From NCBI RefSeq assembly GCF_000526635.1, contig NZ_JAGL01000010.1, forward strand, positions 112 to 64,111: a stretch of 64,000 bases of DNA, given 5' to 3'. The notes under the pieces are model-generated. The model had not been told where the DNA came from, did no database searches, and worked only from the letters and a program-made list of their open reading frames with translations. Both the position numbers and the translations under genes were made by a program. The stretch is from Aminobacter sp. J41 (GTDB lineage: Bacteria > Pseudomonadota > Alphaproteobacteria > Rhizobiales > Rhizobiaceae). Shown here piece after piece: positions 44,722 to 53,131 of this stretch (position 1 is the stretch's first letter; the number at the start of each line of letters is the position of its first letter).

Positions 44722-44833
44722 GTGTACGCCTTGAAACTCGATACTCGAACAACATGCCGGACCCAGCCGGCGAAGTGGCGTGGCATCATGCCAGATCAGT
44801 CAGGAATATCCGTGAGTTCCGATCTGCCCCTTA
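44722..44833 (-). promoter_or_regulatory. Conserved 5' leader of flagellin 4
   Basis: This copy keeps the TAAGGGGCAGATC beginning, the GGCATCATGCC hairpin (44782-44792) and the CAGATC/GATCTG pairing (44792-44797 with 44821-44826), with the same 23-base loop length as flagellin 3 but a different loop sequence. Confidence 0.5.
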
Positions 44834-44877
44834 GCCACGAGTTCTAGGCGCCAAACCCTGCTAAAAGGGTAAGGGAT

Positions 44878-44909
44878 ATGGTAAATCTTTAACGAAATTA
44901 TATGGTTAA
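44878..44909 (-). promoter_or_regulatory. Paired TTAACCAT-type boxes, flagellin 4
   Basis: TTAACCAT (44902-44909) and TTTACCAT (44878-44885) on the minus strand are 24 bases apart, as before flagellins 1 and 2. No good TTAA-N7-TTAAC is present here. The inner box is 157 bases before the start codon. Confidence 0.4.
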
Positions 44910-44925
44910 TAGATGGTGATTCGCG

Positions 44926-45666
44926 TCACGCAAACGATCGGACCAGGCTGCCCACCAGCAGGTTCCAGCCGTCGATCAGCACGAAGAACAAGATCTTGAA
45001 GGGCAGGGACACCACGACCGGTGACAGCATCATCATGCCCATCGACATGGTGATCGTCGCGACGATCAGGTCGATGACAAGGAAGGGCAGGACGATGAGG
45101 AAGCCGATCTCGAATCCGCGGCGGATTTCGGAGATCATGAAGGCCGGGATGAGAACGCGCAGGTCGGCGTTCTCGACCGAAATGTCGGTCTGGCCGCGCT
45201 CGCGGGCGAGGTCGACGAACAGGTCGAAATCCTTGTCGCGGACATTGGCGACCATGAAGTCGCGGAACGGGTCGGAGATGCGCTGGAGCGCTTCGGCCTC
45301 GCCGATCTGGTTGTTGACCAGCGGCTGGACGCCCTCGTTCCAGGCGCGGTCGAAGGTCGGCGCCATGACGTAGAACGTCATGAACAGCGACAGGCTGATC
45401 AGGATAAGGTTTGCTGGGGTGGAAGGCAGACCCATGCCCGAGCGCAGGATCGAAAAGACGATGATGAAGCGCGTGAAGCTCGTCACCATGATCAGGATGC
45501 CCGGCGCCAGCGACAGCACCGTCAGCAGGCCGAACATCTGAATGATCGTGCCGATGGTCTGCCCCTCGAGCTGCTCGGTGATGCCGCCGAGATTGAGCTG
45601 CTGGGCAGCAGCCGGCGTTGCAGCCGCAATGAGAAGCGCGAGCGTCGTGAGGGCGTGACGGATCAT
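44926..45666 (-). CDS. fliP: Flagellar export gate protein FliP
   Basis: The 246-residue protein has a signal peptide (about 1-21, AAAQ) and four transmembrane helices. The FliP signatures FTRFIIVFSILRSGMG and PAFMISEIRRGFEIGFLI are present, as is the near C-terminal LPFKILFFVLIDGWNLLVGS. It forms the pentameric core of the export gate with FliQ and FliR. It overlaps fliL by four bases and ends the flgB operon; no terminator is seen before flagellin 4. Confidence 0.95.
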   Translation of the reverse strand: MIRHALTTLALLIAAATPAAAQQLNLGGITEQLEGQTIGTIIQMFGLLTVLSLAPGILIMVTSFTRFIIVFSILRSGMGLPSTPANLILISLSLFMTFYVMAPTFDRAWNEGVQPLVNNQIGEAEALQRISDPFRDFMVANVRDKDFDLFVDLARERGQTDISVENADLRVLIPAFMISEIRRGFEIGFLIVLPFLVIDLIVATITMSMGMMMLSPVVVSLPFKILFFVLIDGWNLLVGSLVRSFA

Positions 45667-46151
45667 TCGAAAAGCAGTGTCCGGATGAGAAGCTGCTTCA
45701 CCCTGCCGCCGCTGCGGATGGAGGCACGCTCTTCGAGGTCAGTTTTCAGGTGCTGGAAGCCGCTCGCTCCCTCGACCTGGTGGGCCTTGAGGGTGCGCAG
45801 GTAGGCGAGGATGTCCTGCTGCACGATCTGCGCGATCTTCGCGTCCGGCTTGCCCTCGAAGACGAGTGCCGCTTCCATGCGCACCCACATGCCGGACGGT
45901 CCGGAGAGGTTCGTCATGATGGGCTCGAGATGGACGAGACCGAGCGCGCCGGCTTCTTCCGCGAGCTTGATTCCCTCGGGCGCAGGCGCGGGCTCGATCG
46001 CGGCGGGCGCCTGTGGCGCCTTGCTGGACAGGTAGAGCCCCGATCCCCAGCCGATCGCCAAAGCAACAACGGTCAGGCCGGCGAGGACGCCGATCTGCAC
46101 AATGCGCGAAGGCTCCTTCTTTTCTGGCTGGGTATCGTCGACGATCGCCAT
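45663..46151 (-). CDS. fliL: Flagellar basal-body protein FliL
   Basis: The 162-residue protein has an N-terminal cytoplasmic tail, one membrane helix (about 21-41) and a periplasmic domain with VHLEPIMTNLSGPSGMWVRM and the C-terminal VKQLLIRTLLFE. FliL surrounds the stators and helps them under load. It lies between flgH and fliP. Confidence 0.9.
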   Translation of the reverse strand: MAIVDDTQPEKKEPSRIVQIGVLAGLTVVALAIGWGSGLYLSSKAPQAPAAIEPAPAPEGIKLAEEAGALGLVHLEPIMTNLSGPSGMWVRMEAALVFEGKPDAKIAQIVQQDILAYLRTLKAHQVEGASGFQHLKTDLEERASIRSGGRVKQLLIRTLLFE

Positions 46152-46163
46152 TTCGCGTTTCCG

Positions 46164-46886
46164 TCAGAAGGGCAGGACGTTGTCGAGGAATTGCTGGCCG
46201 TAAGGCGGCTGCTGGACCTCGGAGATACGGCCGCGGCCGCCATAGGAGATTCGGGCTTCGGCGATCCGCTCATAGGACACTGTGTTCGCCGCGCCAATAT
46301 CCGACGGGCGCACGATGCCGGTGATCGTAAGGACACGCATCTCCTCATTCACAAGAACTTCCTGCGTGCCGCTGATGACGAGGTTGCCGTTCGGCAGGAC
46401 GTCGGTGACGACCGCCGCAATCTGCAGGCGGATGTTCTCCGACCGGGCAATGGCGCCCGAGCCCTTCGAATCGGTCGACGAGTCGACGTCCGCCGACGCA
46501 CTGCCCGCGGTGCCGAGACCAAGCCAGGTGAAATCGGCGCCAAAGCCGAGGCCGCGTGCAGCCGTGCGCTTGCGCTGCGATTCATTGCTGACGCGGGCGC
46601 GGTCGTTGATGCTGATGTCGACGGTCAGGATGTCGCCGGCGCGCAGGGCGCGTGCATCGGTGAAGAACTTCGACTGGCGGTCGTCCCACAGCGAATAGCG
46701 GCGGCTGTGGGCCTTGGCAGGTTCCGGATAGGTGTAGACCGACTTCGGGTCGCCGACGCCGTAGCCGACCGGCGACAGCTGAGGCGCGCGGTTGATCTCC
46801 TGCGGCGGCGTCGTGTTGCAGCCGGCGATGGCCAGGACCGTCGACAAGGCCAGGAGGTTGAAAAGCGAACGGGTTCCGGTTGTCAT
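46164..46886 (-). CDS. flgH: L-ring lipoprotein FlgH
   Basis: The 240-residue precursor has a lipoprotein signal with lipobox AIAGC. Typical FlgH blocks follow: YSLWDDRQSKFFTDARA, GDILTVDISINDRA and the LVISGTQEVLVNEEMRVLTI stretch with GIVRPSDIG. It forms the outer-membrane ring of the basal body. It overlaps the motE stop by four bases. Confidence 0.95.
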   Translation of the reverse strand: MTTGTRSLFNLLALSTVLAIAGCNTTPPQEINRAPQLSPVGYGVGDPKSVYTYPEPAKAHSRRYSLWDDRQSKFFTDARALRAGDILTVDISINDRARVSNESQRKRTAARGLGFGADFTWLGLGTAGSASADVDSSTDSKGSGAIARSENIRLQIAAVVTDVLPNGNLVISGTQEVLVNEEMRVLTITGIVRPSDIGAANTVSYERIAEARISYGGRGRISEVQQPPYGQQFLDNVLPF

Positions 46887-47428
46887 GACGGGTCCTGCCT
46901 GCGGGTGGCGCTGGCCATAATGGAGGTCAGCGACGCAGCCGCCTTGCTGTCCATTTCATTGAGGATGACGCCTGCCTTGCGCGTCTCGAGTTTCATCAGG
47001 ATGGCGGCAGCGAGTTCGACCTGCACCTCGGCGAGCCGTTCGGCTGCGGCGTCGGGGCGCATGCGCGAGTAGATCTCGACGAGGTTGTTCTCGGCTTTCT
47101 CGAGGAAGTCGTTGCGGCGCTTGAGCCACTCTTCATATTCGGCGCGACGCTCCTCAAGCACCTTGATGCGCTCGTCGACTTCCTTCTGAAGCGTCTCGAG
47201 TTCTGCGCGCTGGAGCGCGTAGCGGCGGTCGCGCGCAGCATCGGCGATGTTCGAGCAGAACCGGCGAACGTCGTCATCCATTTCTGTGGTGACCGGGTTG
47301 CCGACCAGTGGATCGGAGGTTTCGGCGCCGGCAGGGATAGTGGCGAAGGTGACAACGCCGGCGAGGGCGGCCGTGGCCAGCGCGCCCCTGATCGAGTTGC
47401 GGCCCGTGGGGATGAGGGGCATCTTCAT
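46883..47428 (-). CDS. motE: MotE, chaperone of MotC
   Basis: The 181-residue secreted protein has a signal peptide (about 12-36), a coiled coil (about 60-115, QRAELETLQKEVDERIKVLE) and the MgtE-N-like end ALVEVQLAAA-type segment with AGVILNEMDSKAAASLTSIM. In S. meliloti MotE is a periplasmic chaperone required for MotC folding. The ATG at 47428 is preferred to the one at 47434: AAGGAG directly abuts the latter but is six bases from the former. Confidence 0.88.
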   Translation of the reverse strand: MKMPLIPTGRNSIRGALATAALAGVVTFATIPAGAETSDPLVGNPVTTEMDDDVRRFCSNIADAARDRRYALQRAELETLQKEVDERIKVLEERRAEYEEWLKRRNDFLEKAENNLVEIYSRMRPDAAAERLAEVQVELAAAILMKLETRKAGVILNEMDSKAAASLTSIMASATRRQDPS

Positions 47429-47438
47429 CGCCATCTCC

Positions 47439-48647
47439 TTACTGAACGACCAGTTCGGCCTGCAGCGCGCCTGCGGTCTTGATGCCCTGCAGGATCGCGA
47501 TGATGCCTTCCGGCTTCACGCCCAGCTTGTTGAGACCGGATACCAGCGTGTCGAGGTCCGGGCCGTTGAGCATGGCAACGCGAGCATCAGGCTGATCAAC
47601 GTCGATTTCGGTGAAGGGCTCTACAGCCGTCTCACCCTTCGAGAACGGATCGGGCTGCACGACGCGCGGCATCTCGGTGACGCGGACCGTCATCGTGCCG
47701 TGGCTGATCGCTACGCGCGAGATGCGAACCTGCGAACCGATAACGATGGTGCCGGTCCGCTCGTCCACGACCACGCGGGCCGGCGCGTCGGCCTCGACCA
47801 CGATGTTCTCGAGTTCGGCGTAGAAGCGCGCCGTGGTGATGCCCTTCGGACGCTGGATCAACACGGTGCGTGAATCCTGCTCCTGCGCCACGCGCTTCCC
47901 GAAGCGGCTCCTAGAATAGTTGTTGATCGCGTCGGTGACGCGCACGGCGGTCGAATAGTCCGGGTTGAAGAGCTGGAGCGTCAGCGTCGTGTCGTTATTG
48001 AAGGTCGCCGGGACCTCGCGCTCGATGATCGCGCCGTTCGGGACGCGGCCGGAAGTCGGGACGCCCTGCGTGACGGACTCGGCCTGGCCCTGGGCGTTGA
48101 AGCCTGTGACGATCAGCGGGCCTTGCGCAACGGCGTAGATCTCGCCGTCCGGTGCGCGCAGTGGGGTCATGACAAGCGTGCCGCCCTTGAGCGAAGTCGC
48201 ATCGCCCATCGAGGAGACGGTCACGTCGATGCGGGCGCCGGGGCGAACGAAAGGCGGCATGCTGGCGGTGACGATCACCGCCGCGACGTTTTTGGAGCGC
48301 GACTGGCCGCCCTCGGTCGAAATGCCGAGGTTTTCCAGCATCGCGCGCATTGACTGCTCGGTGAACGGCGAATTGCGCAGGCCGTCGCCCGTGCCCTGCA
48401 GGCCGATCACGAGGCCGTAGCCGACGAGCTGGTTGTCGCGCGAGCTCTGCAGGGAGGCGATGTCCTTGAGGCGCGTCTTGACGAAGTTTTGGCCGGACAG
48501 GCTGTCGAAGCTGCGCACACCGCCATAGGCGGCACCGCCATAAAGCTCGCCTTCAGGCGCCTGGCCGTTGACCGCCTGTTCGTCGGCACTGACCGGAGCC
48601 GCGAGGGCCAGAGCAAGGGCAACGATTGCTGCGAATGCACGCTTCAT
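47439..48647 (-). CDS. flgI: P-ring protein FlgI
   Basis: The 402-residue precursor has a signal peptide (about 1-22). FlgI blocks are complete: RLKDIASLQSSRDNQLVGYG, GLVIGLQGTGDG, NVAAVIVTASMPPFVRPGAR and TGTIVIGSQVRIS. It polymerises in the periplasm around the rod as the P ring. It overlaps flgA by four bases and is followed 10 bases later by motE. Confidence 0.96.
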   Translation of the reverse strand: MKRAFAAIVALALALAAPVSADEQAVNGQAPEGELYGGAAYGGVRSFDSLSGQNFVKTRLKDIASLQSSRDNQLVGYGLVIGLQGTGDGLRNSPFTEQSMRAMLENLGISTEGGQSRSKNVAAVIVTASMPPFVRPGARIDVTVSSMGDATSLKGGTLVMTPLRAPDGEIYAVAQGPLIVTGFNAQGQAESVTQGVPTSGRVPNGAIIEREVPATFNNDTTLTLQLFNPDYSTAVRVTDAINNYSRSRFGKRVAQEQDSRTVLIQRPKGITTARFYAELENIVVEADAPARVVVDERTGTIVIGSQVRISRVAISHGTMTVRVTEMPRVVQPDPFSKGETAVEPFTEIDVDQPDARVAMLNGPDLDTLVSGLNKLGVKPEGIIAILQGIKTAGALQAELVVQ

Positions 48648-49114
48648 GATGCGGAAACCCTCACGGAACCGTCTTCCATGACGATGCCGGTGAAGACCAC
48701 TCCGGTATCGACGTTACGCAGGCGGATCAGGTCACCCGCGGAGCCGGACTCGAGCGTGACCCCCGAAACGGTGATCTCGAGCGGGCCGTGGCGGAACTCA
48801 ACCTGCACGGTGGCGCCGCGCTCGACCAGCCAGGCCTCGCGCACGGACCCGACAGGGATCAGGCGTCCAGGCAGCAGCGTGCGCCGTGCGATCTTGCCGG
48901 CAAGCTCCTTGGGCCGATAGACAATGGCGTTTGGATCGCGCAGCTTGCGGCGCAGCGGCACCTCGTCGAGAGACTCCGGCGTGATGACGTCGCCCGGATA
49001 GATGATCCGGCTCGGCACCACCACCATCTGCTGCTGCGCATGCGCCAGGGAACCAGCGGCTGCGACGACCAGCAGTGCGGTGGCGACAACTTGCTTCCAC
49101 TTGGCGCGGCGCAT
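48644..49114 (-). CDS. flgA: P-ring assembly chaperone FlgA
   Basis: The 156-residue precursor has a signal peptide (about 8-26) and the SAF-type FlgA domain with IIYPGDVITPESLDEVPL, AGKIARRTLLPGRLIP and GDLIRLRNVDTG. It assists FlgI assembly in the periplasm. The ATG at 49114 is used because AGG stands nine bases upstream; a TTG two codons earlier is too close to that site. It lies between flgG and flgI. Confidence 0.93.
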   Translation of the reverse strand: MRRAKWKQVVATALLVVAAAGSLAHAQQQMVVVPSRIIYPGDVITPESLDEVPLRRKLRDPNAIVYRPKELAGKIARRTLLPGRLIPVGSVREAWLVERGATVQVEFRHGPLEITVSGVTLESGSAGDLIRLRNVDTGVVFTGIVMEDGSVRVSAS

Positions 49115-49123
49115 CTTCAATGC

Positions 49124-49930
49124 CTATCGAATGCTCTGCGTGATCACCGATGCCATCTCATCGGCGGCCTTGATGACCTTGGAGTTCATCTCATAGGCGC
49201 GCTGCGCGGTGATCATCTCGGTGATTTCCTTCACCGGGTCGACGTTGGACGACTCAAGATAGCCCTGCTCGATCAGGCCGAAGCCTGCATCACCGGCAAA
49301 ACCCTGGTTGGCTTCGCCTGATGCGGTGGTCGCACGGAACAGGTTGTCGCCGAGCGGCTCCAGGCCCGCGTCGTTGACGAAGGTCGCGAGCGCAAGCTGG
49401 CCGATCAGGATTTCCTGTTCTGCGCCATCGTCGCCGGCAAGCGTCTGGTAGACTTGGCCGGACTGGTTGATGGTGACCTTGATCGCGTTTTCGTCGATGA
49501 CGATCTCGCCGGCGTCGCTTAGGACGGTGTAGCCACTCGGCGTGACAAGCACGCCCTCGGCGTTGGTGTTGAATGCGCCGGAGCGGGTGTAGAGCTCTTC
49601 ACCATCAGCACCCTGGATGCGGAACCAGCCGCTGCCCGTGAGGGCAACGTCGTAGGCGCTGCCAGTCTGGTTCAGCGTGCCCTGGGTGTGAACGCTGCGC
49701 ACGGCGGTCAGCTTGACGCCGAGGCCGATATGGGCGCCTTCCGGCACCATGTTCTGGTTCGCGCGGCTCGGCACGCCCTGCGAGCGCTCAACCTGGTAGA
49801 GCAGGTCAGAGAACTCGACCCGGGTGCGCTTGTAGCCGGTCGTGTTGATGTTGGCGATGTTGTTCGCAATGACCTCAAGATTGGTCTGCTGCGCATTCAT
49901 GCCGGTCGCGGCAATGGCGAGTGCTTTCAT
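49124..49930 (-). CDS. flgG: Distal rod protein FlgG
   Basis: The 268-residue protein starts [20 protein letters not shown] with [18 protein letters not shown], and ends [20 protein letters not shown], matching FlgG in length and terminal motifs. It builds the distal rod. It is exported without a cleaved signal. Located after fliE with a 12-base gap. Confidence 0.96.
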   Translation of the reverse strand: MKALAIAATGMNAQQTNLEVIANNIANINTTGYKRTRVEFSDLLYQVERSQGVPSRANQNMVPEGAHIGLGVKLTAVRSVHTQGTLNQTGSAYDVALTGSGWFRIQGADGEELYTRSGAFNTNAEGVLVTPSGYTVLSDAGEIVIDENAIKVTINQSGQVYQTLAGDDGAEQEILIGQLALATFVNDAGLEPLGDNLFRATTASGEANQGFAGDAGFGLIEQGYLESSNVDPVKEITEMITAQRAYEMNSKVIKAADEMASVITQSIR

Positions 49931-49942
49931 GGATCAGGTTCC

Positions 49943-50266
49943 TCAGATCGCCATGCGGCTGATGTCGAGATACGAGCTGACGATCTTGTCACGGATCGCG
50001 ATGGCAGCCTGGAGCGTCTGCTCCGCGCTCATCACGGCATCGACAACCTCGCGGGTATCCGCCTCGCCCTGAAGCGCCTTCAGCGACAGGGTCTCTGCAC
50101 CGCGCAGGGTGGACACCGCGTTTTCGGTTACATTGACGAGTGCCGCTGCGAAGGTGTTTTCAGGCGCGACGTTCGGCGTCCTGACGGCGGGACCAGCAAT
50201 GTTCGCCAGCCCGTCGAGGGAGGAAGCTGCACCAGTCTTTTCGACTGCACCAAGTGCCGGGATCAT
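49943..50266 (-). CDS. fliE: Hook-basal body complex protein FliE
   Basis: The 107-residue protein has the FliE C-terminal block ADTREVVDAVMSAEQTLQAA followed by IRDKIVSSYLDISRMAI. FliE links the MS ring and export gate to the rod. Its start overlaps the flgC stop by one base. Confidence 0.94.
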   Translation of the reverse strand: MIPALGAVEKTGAASSLDGLANIAGPAVRTPNVAPENTFAAALVNVTENAVSTLRGAETLSLKALQGEADTREVVDAVMSAEQTLQAAIAIRDKIVSSYLDISRMAI

Positions 50267-50685
50267 TACTGGTTCCTCATCAGGTCGATGGTCATGGAGA
50301 TCAGCTCGCGGGCCTGCTTGATCGACTGCAGGTTGGCCTCGTAGCTGCGATTGGCTTCGCGCATGTCGGCCATTTCGATGAGCATGTTGACGTTCGGCAT
50401 CTTCACGTAGCCGTTTTCGTCAGCCGCCTCGTGGCCGGGCATGTACTCGATGCGAAATGGCGACTTGTCGGTCGAGATCGAGGAAACTTCCACGGCGCGT
50501 GCGCCGGTGACGCGATCGAGCTCGGCGGTGAAGGTGATGGTCTTGCGCCGGTACGGGTCGGCGCCGGGCGTGTTGCCGGTCGACTGGGCGTTCGCCATGT
50601 TTTCCGTGACGACGCGCAGGCGTTCAGACTGGGCGCTGAGGCCAGACGCGGCGACCTTGAGGGAGGAGATGAGCGGATCCACCAT
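50266..50685 (-). CDS. flgC: Proximal rod protein FlgC
   Basis: The 139-residue protein starts [20 protein letters not shown] and ends [20 protein letters not shown], typical FlgC D0 helices, with [21 protein letters not shown] between. The ATG at 50685 is preferred to a TTG three codons earlier: GAAAGG is nine bases from the ATG but touches the TTG. Confidence 0.95.
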   Translation of the reverse strand: MVDPLISSLKVAASGLSAQSERLRVVTENMANAQSTGNTPGADPYRRKTITFTAELDRVTGARAVEVSSISTDKSPFRIEYMPGHEAADENGYVKMPNVNMLIEMADMREANRSYEANLQSIKQARELISMTIDLMRNQ

Positions 50686-50690
50686 TGCGA

Positions 50691-51071
50691 TCAACCTTTC
50701 GTCGTCATCAGCAGCATTCGGTGAAATGCCTTCACGATGGCGGTGTTGAGTTCCATGTCGCGCTGGACCTCGCCCTGCTTCATGAGCTCGTTTTCCAGCG
50801 TGACCGTATTGCCGGAGGGCATGATCGGGACCGAGTCATTGGACTGGCGAACCGGGAAGCCGGTGCTCGAATCAGCGGACGCGAGATGGCGCTCATGCGT
50901 TGCGCGCAGGGAGACGGTCTTCTGATCCAGCACTGCCTCAAACGGCTGCACGTCCACCGCGGCGTAGCCGGGCGTATTTGCGTTGGCGATATTGCTTGAG
51001 ACGGCGGTCTGGCGAACCGCGAGCCACTTGGCCTTCTGGGACGCCAGTTCGAACAGATTAACGGGCTGCAT
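50691..51071 (-). CDS. flgB: Proximal rod protein FlgB
   Basis: The 126-residue protein starts [20 protein letters not shown] with [13 protein letters not shown] and ends [20 protein letters not shown]. The ATG follows AAGGAG by five bases. The frame is open 41 codons further upstream, but the predicted transcript start near 51090 rules those out. It begins the operon flgB-flgC-fliE-flgG-flgA-flgI-motE-flgH-fliL-fliP. Confidence 0.95.
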   Translation of the reverse strand: MQPVNLFELASQKAKWLAVRQTAVSSNIANANTPGYAAVDVQPFEAVLDQKTVSLRATHERHLASADSSTGFPVRQSNDSVPIMPSGNTVTLENELMKQGEVQRDMELNTAIVKAFHRMLLMTTKG

Positions 51072-51096
51072 CGCTACTCCTTCGACGAGTAGCGCC

Positions 51097-51122
51097 ACAT
51101 TAGAAGGGCAGTCTTGCGCGTA
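51097..51122 (-). promoter_or_regulatory. Shared flagellar promoter block, flgB operon
   Basis: On the minus strand TACGCGCAAG (51113-51122) and TAATGT (51097-51102) are 10 bases apart. A second GCGCAAG lies 11 bases further upstream (near 51126-51132), making a direct repeat seen only at this promoter. Confidence 0.6.
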
Positions 51123-51145
51123 CCTTGCGCAAGACGCCAGGTCCG

Positions 51146-51754
51146 TCAGTGGGTCATTTCGATGGTGGCGTCGTTGGAGTTGACCAGGACCCACTTGCCG
51201 CCGCGCTTCTCAATCTTCACGACCTTGCTGGAGTCAGGAAGGCGCGATCCACGCTGAACCACCCACAGGCCGTCCTCGTCCTGGATCAGCGCACGACCAT
51301 TGGCGACGAAAACGAGTTCGTAGCTGGGCTTCTCGGCAGGGTAGGGCTGGTCCGCGAGGGGCACCGGTGCCGGCTTCTTCCGCTCGGGCCGCACTGTCGC
51401 TGTGGGGAAGAAGTCGAGATTCATCTTCGGCAGTTCTGCCGCCGTGAATGGTGCACCGATCGGCGCGAACGCAGTTTCCGGCGCAGCAAAGCTCGAGCCG
51501 GTCCCCTTGTTGCTGAAGGAAAATTCGCGGACGCCGAACTTTTCCTGGTTGAAGAAGATGTACCAGGGGAAGGTCGCGCAGGTGATGCCAAGGCCGATGC
51601 CGAACGCGCCGATCATGATATCAACTCGGTCGTATTTCGACTTGGACAGCAGGGCGAGACCGACCGTGGCGGCCGTTGCGGAGCCCGCTGCGCCTGCGGC
51701 GCGACCCTTCCGAGAGAGCCGCGGCAACTTCAGCTTATTCATCAGGCTCTTCAC
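51146..51754 (-). CDS. Conserved flagellar-cluster protein of unknown function
   Basis: The 202-residue protein has a basic N-terminus, an Ala/Gly-rich segment, one or two hydrophobic helices (about 22-38 and 46-66) and a soluble C-terminal part with SYELVFVANGRALIQDEDGL and VLVNSNDATIEM. I do not recognise a family. A gene at the same place between fliI and flgB is, as I recall, present in S. meliloti. The GTG start has GGGAGAG upstream and overlaps the fliI stop by 20 bases, so it belongs to the flgF-fliI unit. It may be a membrane-anchored basal-body accessory. Confidence 0.7.
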   Translation of the reverse strand: MKSLMNKLKLPRLSRKGRAAGAAGSATAATVGLALLSKSKYDRVDIMIGAFGIGLGITCATFPWYIFFNQEKFGVREFSFSNKGTGSSFAAPETAFAPIGAPFTAAELPKMNLDFFPTATVRPERKKPAPVPLADQPYPAEKPSYELVFVANGRALIQDEDGLWVVQRGSRLPDSSKVVKIEKRGGKWVLVNSNDATIEMTH

Positions 51755-53126
51755 CGGCTCTCTCCCTGCTCTTCAGATAGCGCGCCAGATCGGCGAACGG
51801 ATCGGCCGAAGGGCCATCCTGCGGCGACTGCGTCAGGGCCTCGTAGATAAGGGGCACTTGCTTCACCGCGAGGTCGAGATCCGGATCTGCACCAGGCTGG
51901 TAGGCGCCAAGAAGCCGAATGTCGCGCGTATCCTCGAAACGCGCTATGAGGCTGCGGAGCTTGATCACCAGCGCGCGCTGTTCCTTCGTCCATGCTTTCG
52001 GTGCAAGGCGCGAGATCGACGCCAGCGGATCGACCGCCGGAAAGCGGCCCTGCTCGCCGATCTTGCGACTCAGCACGATGTGACCGTCGAGAATGCCGCG
52101 GATGGAGTCCGCGACCGGGTCGTTATGGTCGTCACCGTCAACGAGCACCGAAAGGATTGCCGTGATGGAGCCGCGGCCATCCGTGCCGGGACCTGCGCGC
52201 TCAAGCAGCTTCGGCAGGTCCGTGAATACGGACGCCGGATAGCCGCGCGCGACCGGCGGCTCACCAATGCCGATGGCCACCTCGCGCAGCGCATGCGCGA
52301 AACGCGTGATCGAGTCGATGACAAGAAGCACGCGGTGGCCCTGATCGCGAAAATATTCCGCGACGCGCATGGACATTTCCGGCGCGCGCTTGCGCATCAT
52401 CGCGCTCTCGTCGCTGGTGGCGACCACGGCGACGGTTTTGGCAAGGCTCTTGGGGCCGATCGTGTCTTCAAGAAATTCGCGCACTTCGCGGCCGCGCTCG
52501 CCGACAAGGCCGACGACGACAGTGTCGAAGGCTTCGGCGGCGGCGAGCATCGCCAGCAGCGTCGACTTGCCGACGCCAGAACCTGCGAAGATGCCGAGAC
52601 GCTGACCGAAGCAGATCGGCGTGAAGATGTCGATCACGCGCACGCCGGTGCGGAAGCCAGTCTCCACACGCTGGCGGGCGAGGGCAGGGGGCGGAGTGCC
52701 AGGGCTGACTTCCTCGCCGGTGACCAGCGGACCCTTGCCGTCAACCGGTTTGCCAAGCGCGTTGATGACGCGCCCACGCCAGGACAGGTGCGGGGCAGCG
52801 CCGCTCGACGTGCGAATGAAGACCGGATCGCCGATGCCAGCATCCGGATTGGTCTCGTAAGGCGCCACCAGCACGTCATCCGGGCCGATGCGGACGATCT
52901 CGCCCGACCGCGGGCCGGCGCTGGAGCGATGCTCGACCACGTCGCCGAGCCGCGCCGCAGCCGAAATGCCACGCACGCGGTAATGGCTCGGCGAGATCTC
53001 GTCGATGCGGCCGCCGTTGCGCAGGAGCTTGCGGTCATTGCTGAAGCGCGAAAGCGTGCGCTCGAGCGCGTGCAACGGCGTGTCGCGCTCCGTGGGCTCC
53101 AGCAAATGAGCGTCGGCGGCTGCCAT
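51735..53126 (-). CDS. fliI: Flagellar export ATPase FliI
   Basis: The 463-residue protein is an F1-type ATPase with Walker A AGSGVGKST (181-189), the VGLVGERGREVREF block, Walker B VLLVIDSITRFAHALRE and the GYPASVFTDLPKLLERAG segment. It forms a hexamer under the export gate that unloads chaperones. Its partners FliH and FliJ are encoded elsewhere in the window. It follows flgF by five bases. Confidence 0.96.
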   Translation of the reverse strand: MAAADAHLLEPTERDTPLHALERTLSRFSNDRKLLRNGGRIDEISPSHYRVRGISAAARLGDVVEHRSSAGPRSGEIVRIGPDDVLVAPYETNPDAGIGDPVFIRTSSGAAPHLSWRGRVINALGKPVDGKGPLVTGEEVSPGTPPPALARQRVETGFRTGVRVIDIFTPICFGQRLGIFAGSGVGKSTLLAMLAAAEAFDTVVVGLVGERGREVREFLEDTIGPKSLAKTVAVVATSDESAMMRKRAPEMSMRVAEYFRDQGHRVLLVIDSITRFAHALREVAIGIGEPPVARGYPASVFTDLPKLLERAGPGTDGRGSITAILSVLVDGDDHNDPVADSIRGILDGHIVLSRKIGEQGRFPAVDPLASISRLAPKAWTKEQRALVIKLRSLIARFEDTRDIRLLGAYQPGADPDLDLAVKQVPLIYEALTQSPQDGPSADPFADLARYLKSRERAGEEPDE

Positions 53127-53131
53127 TCAGG

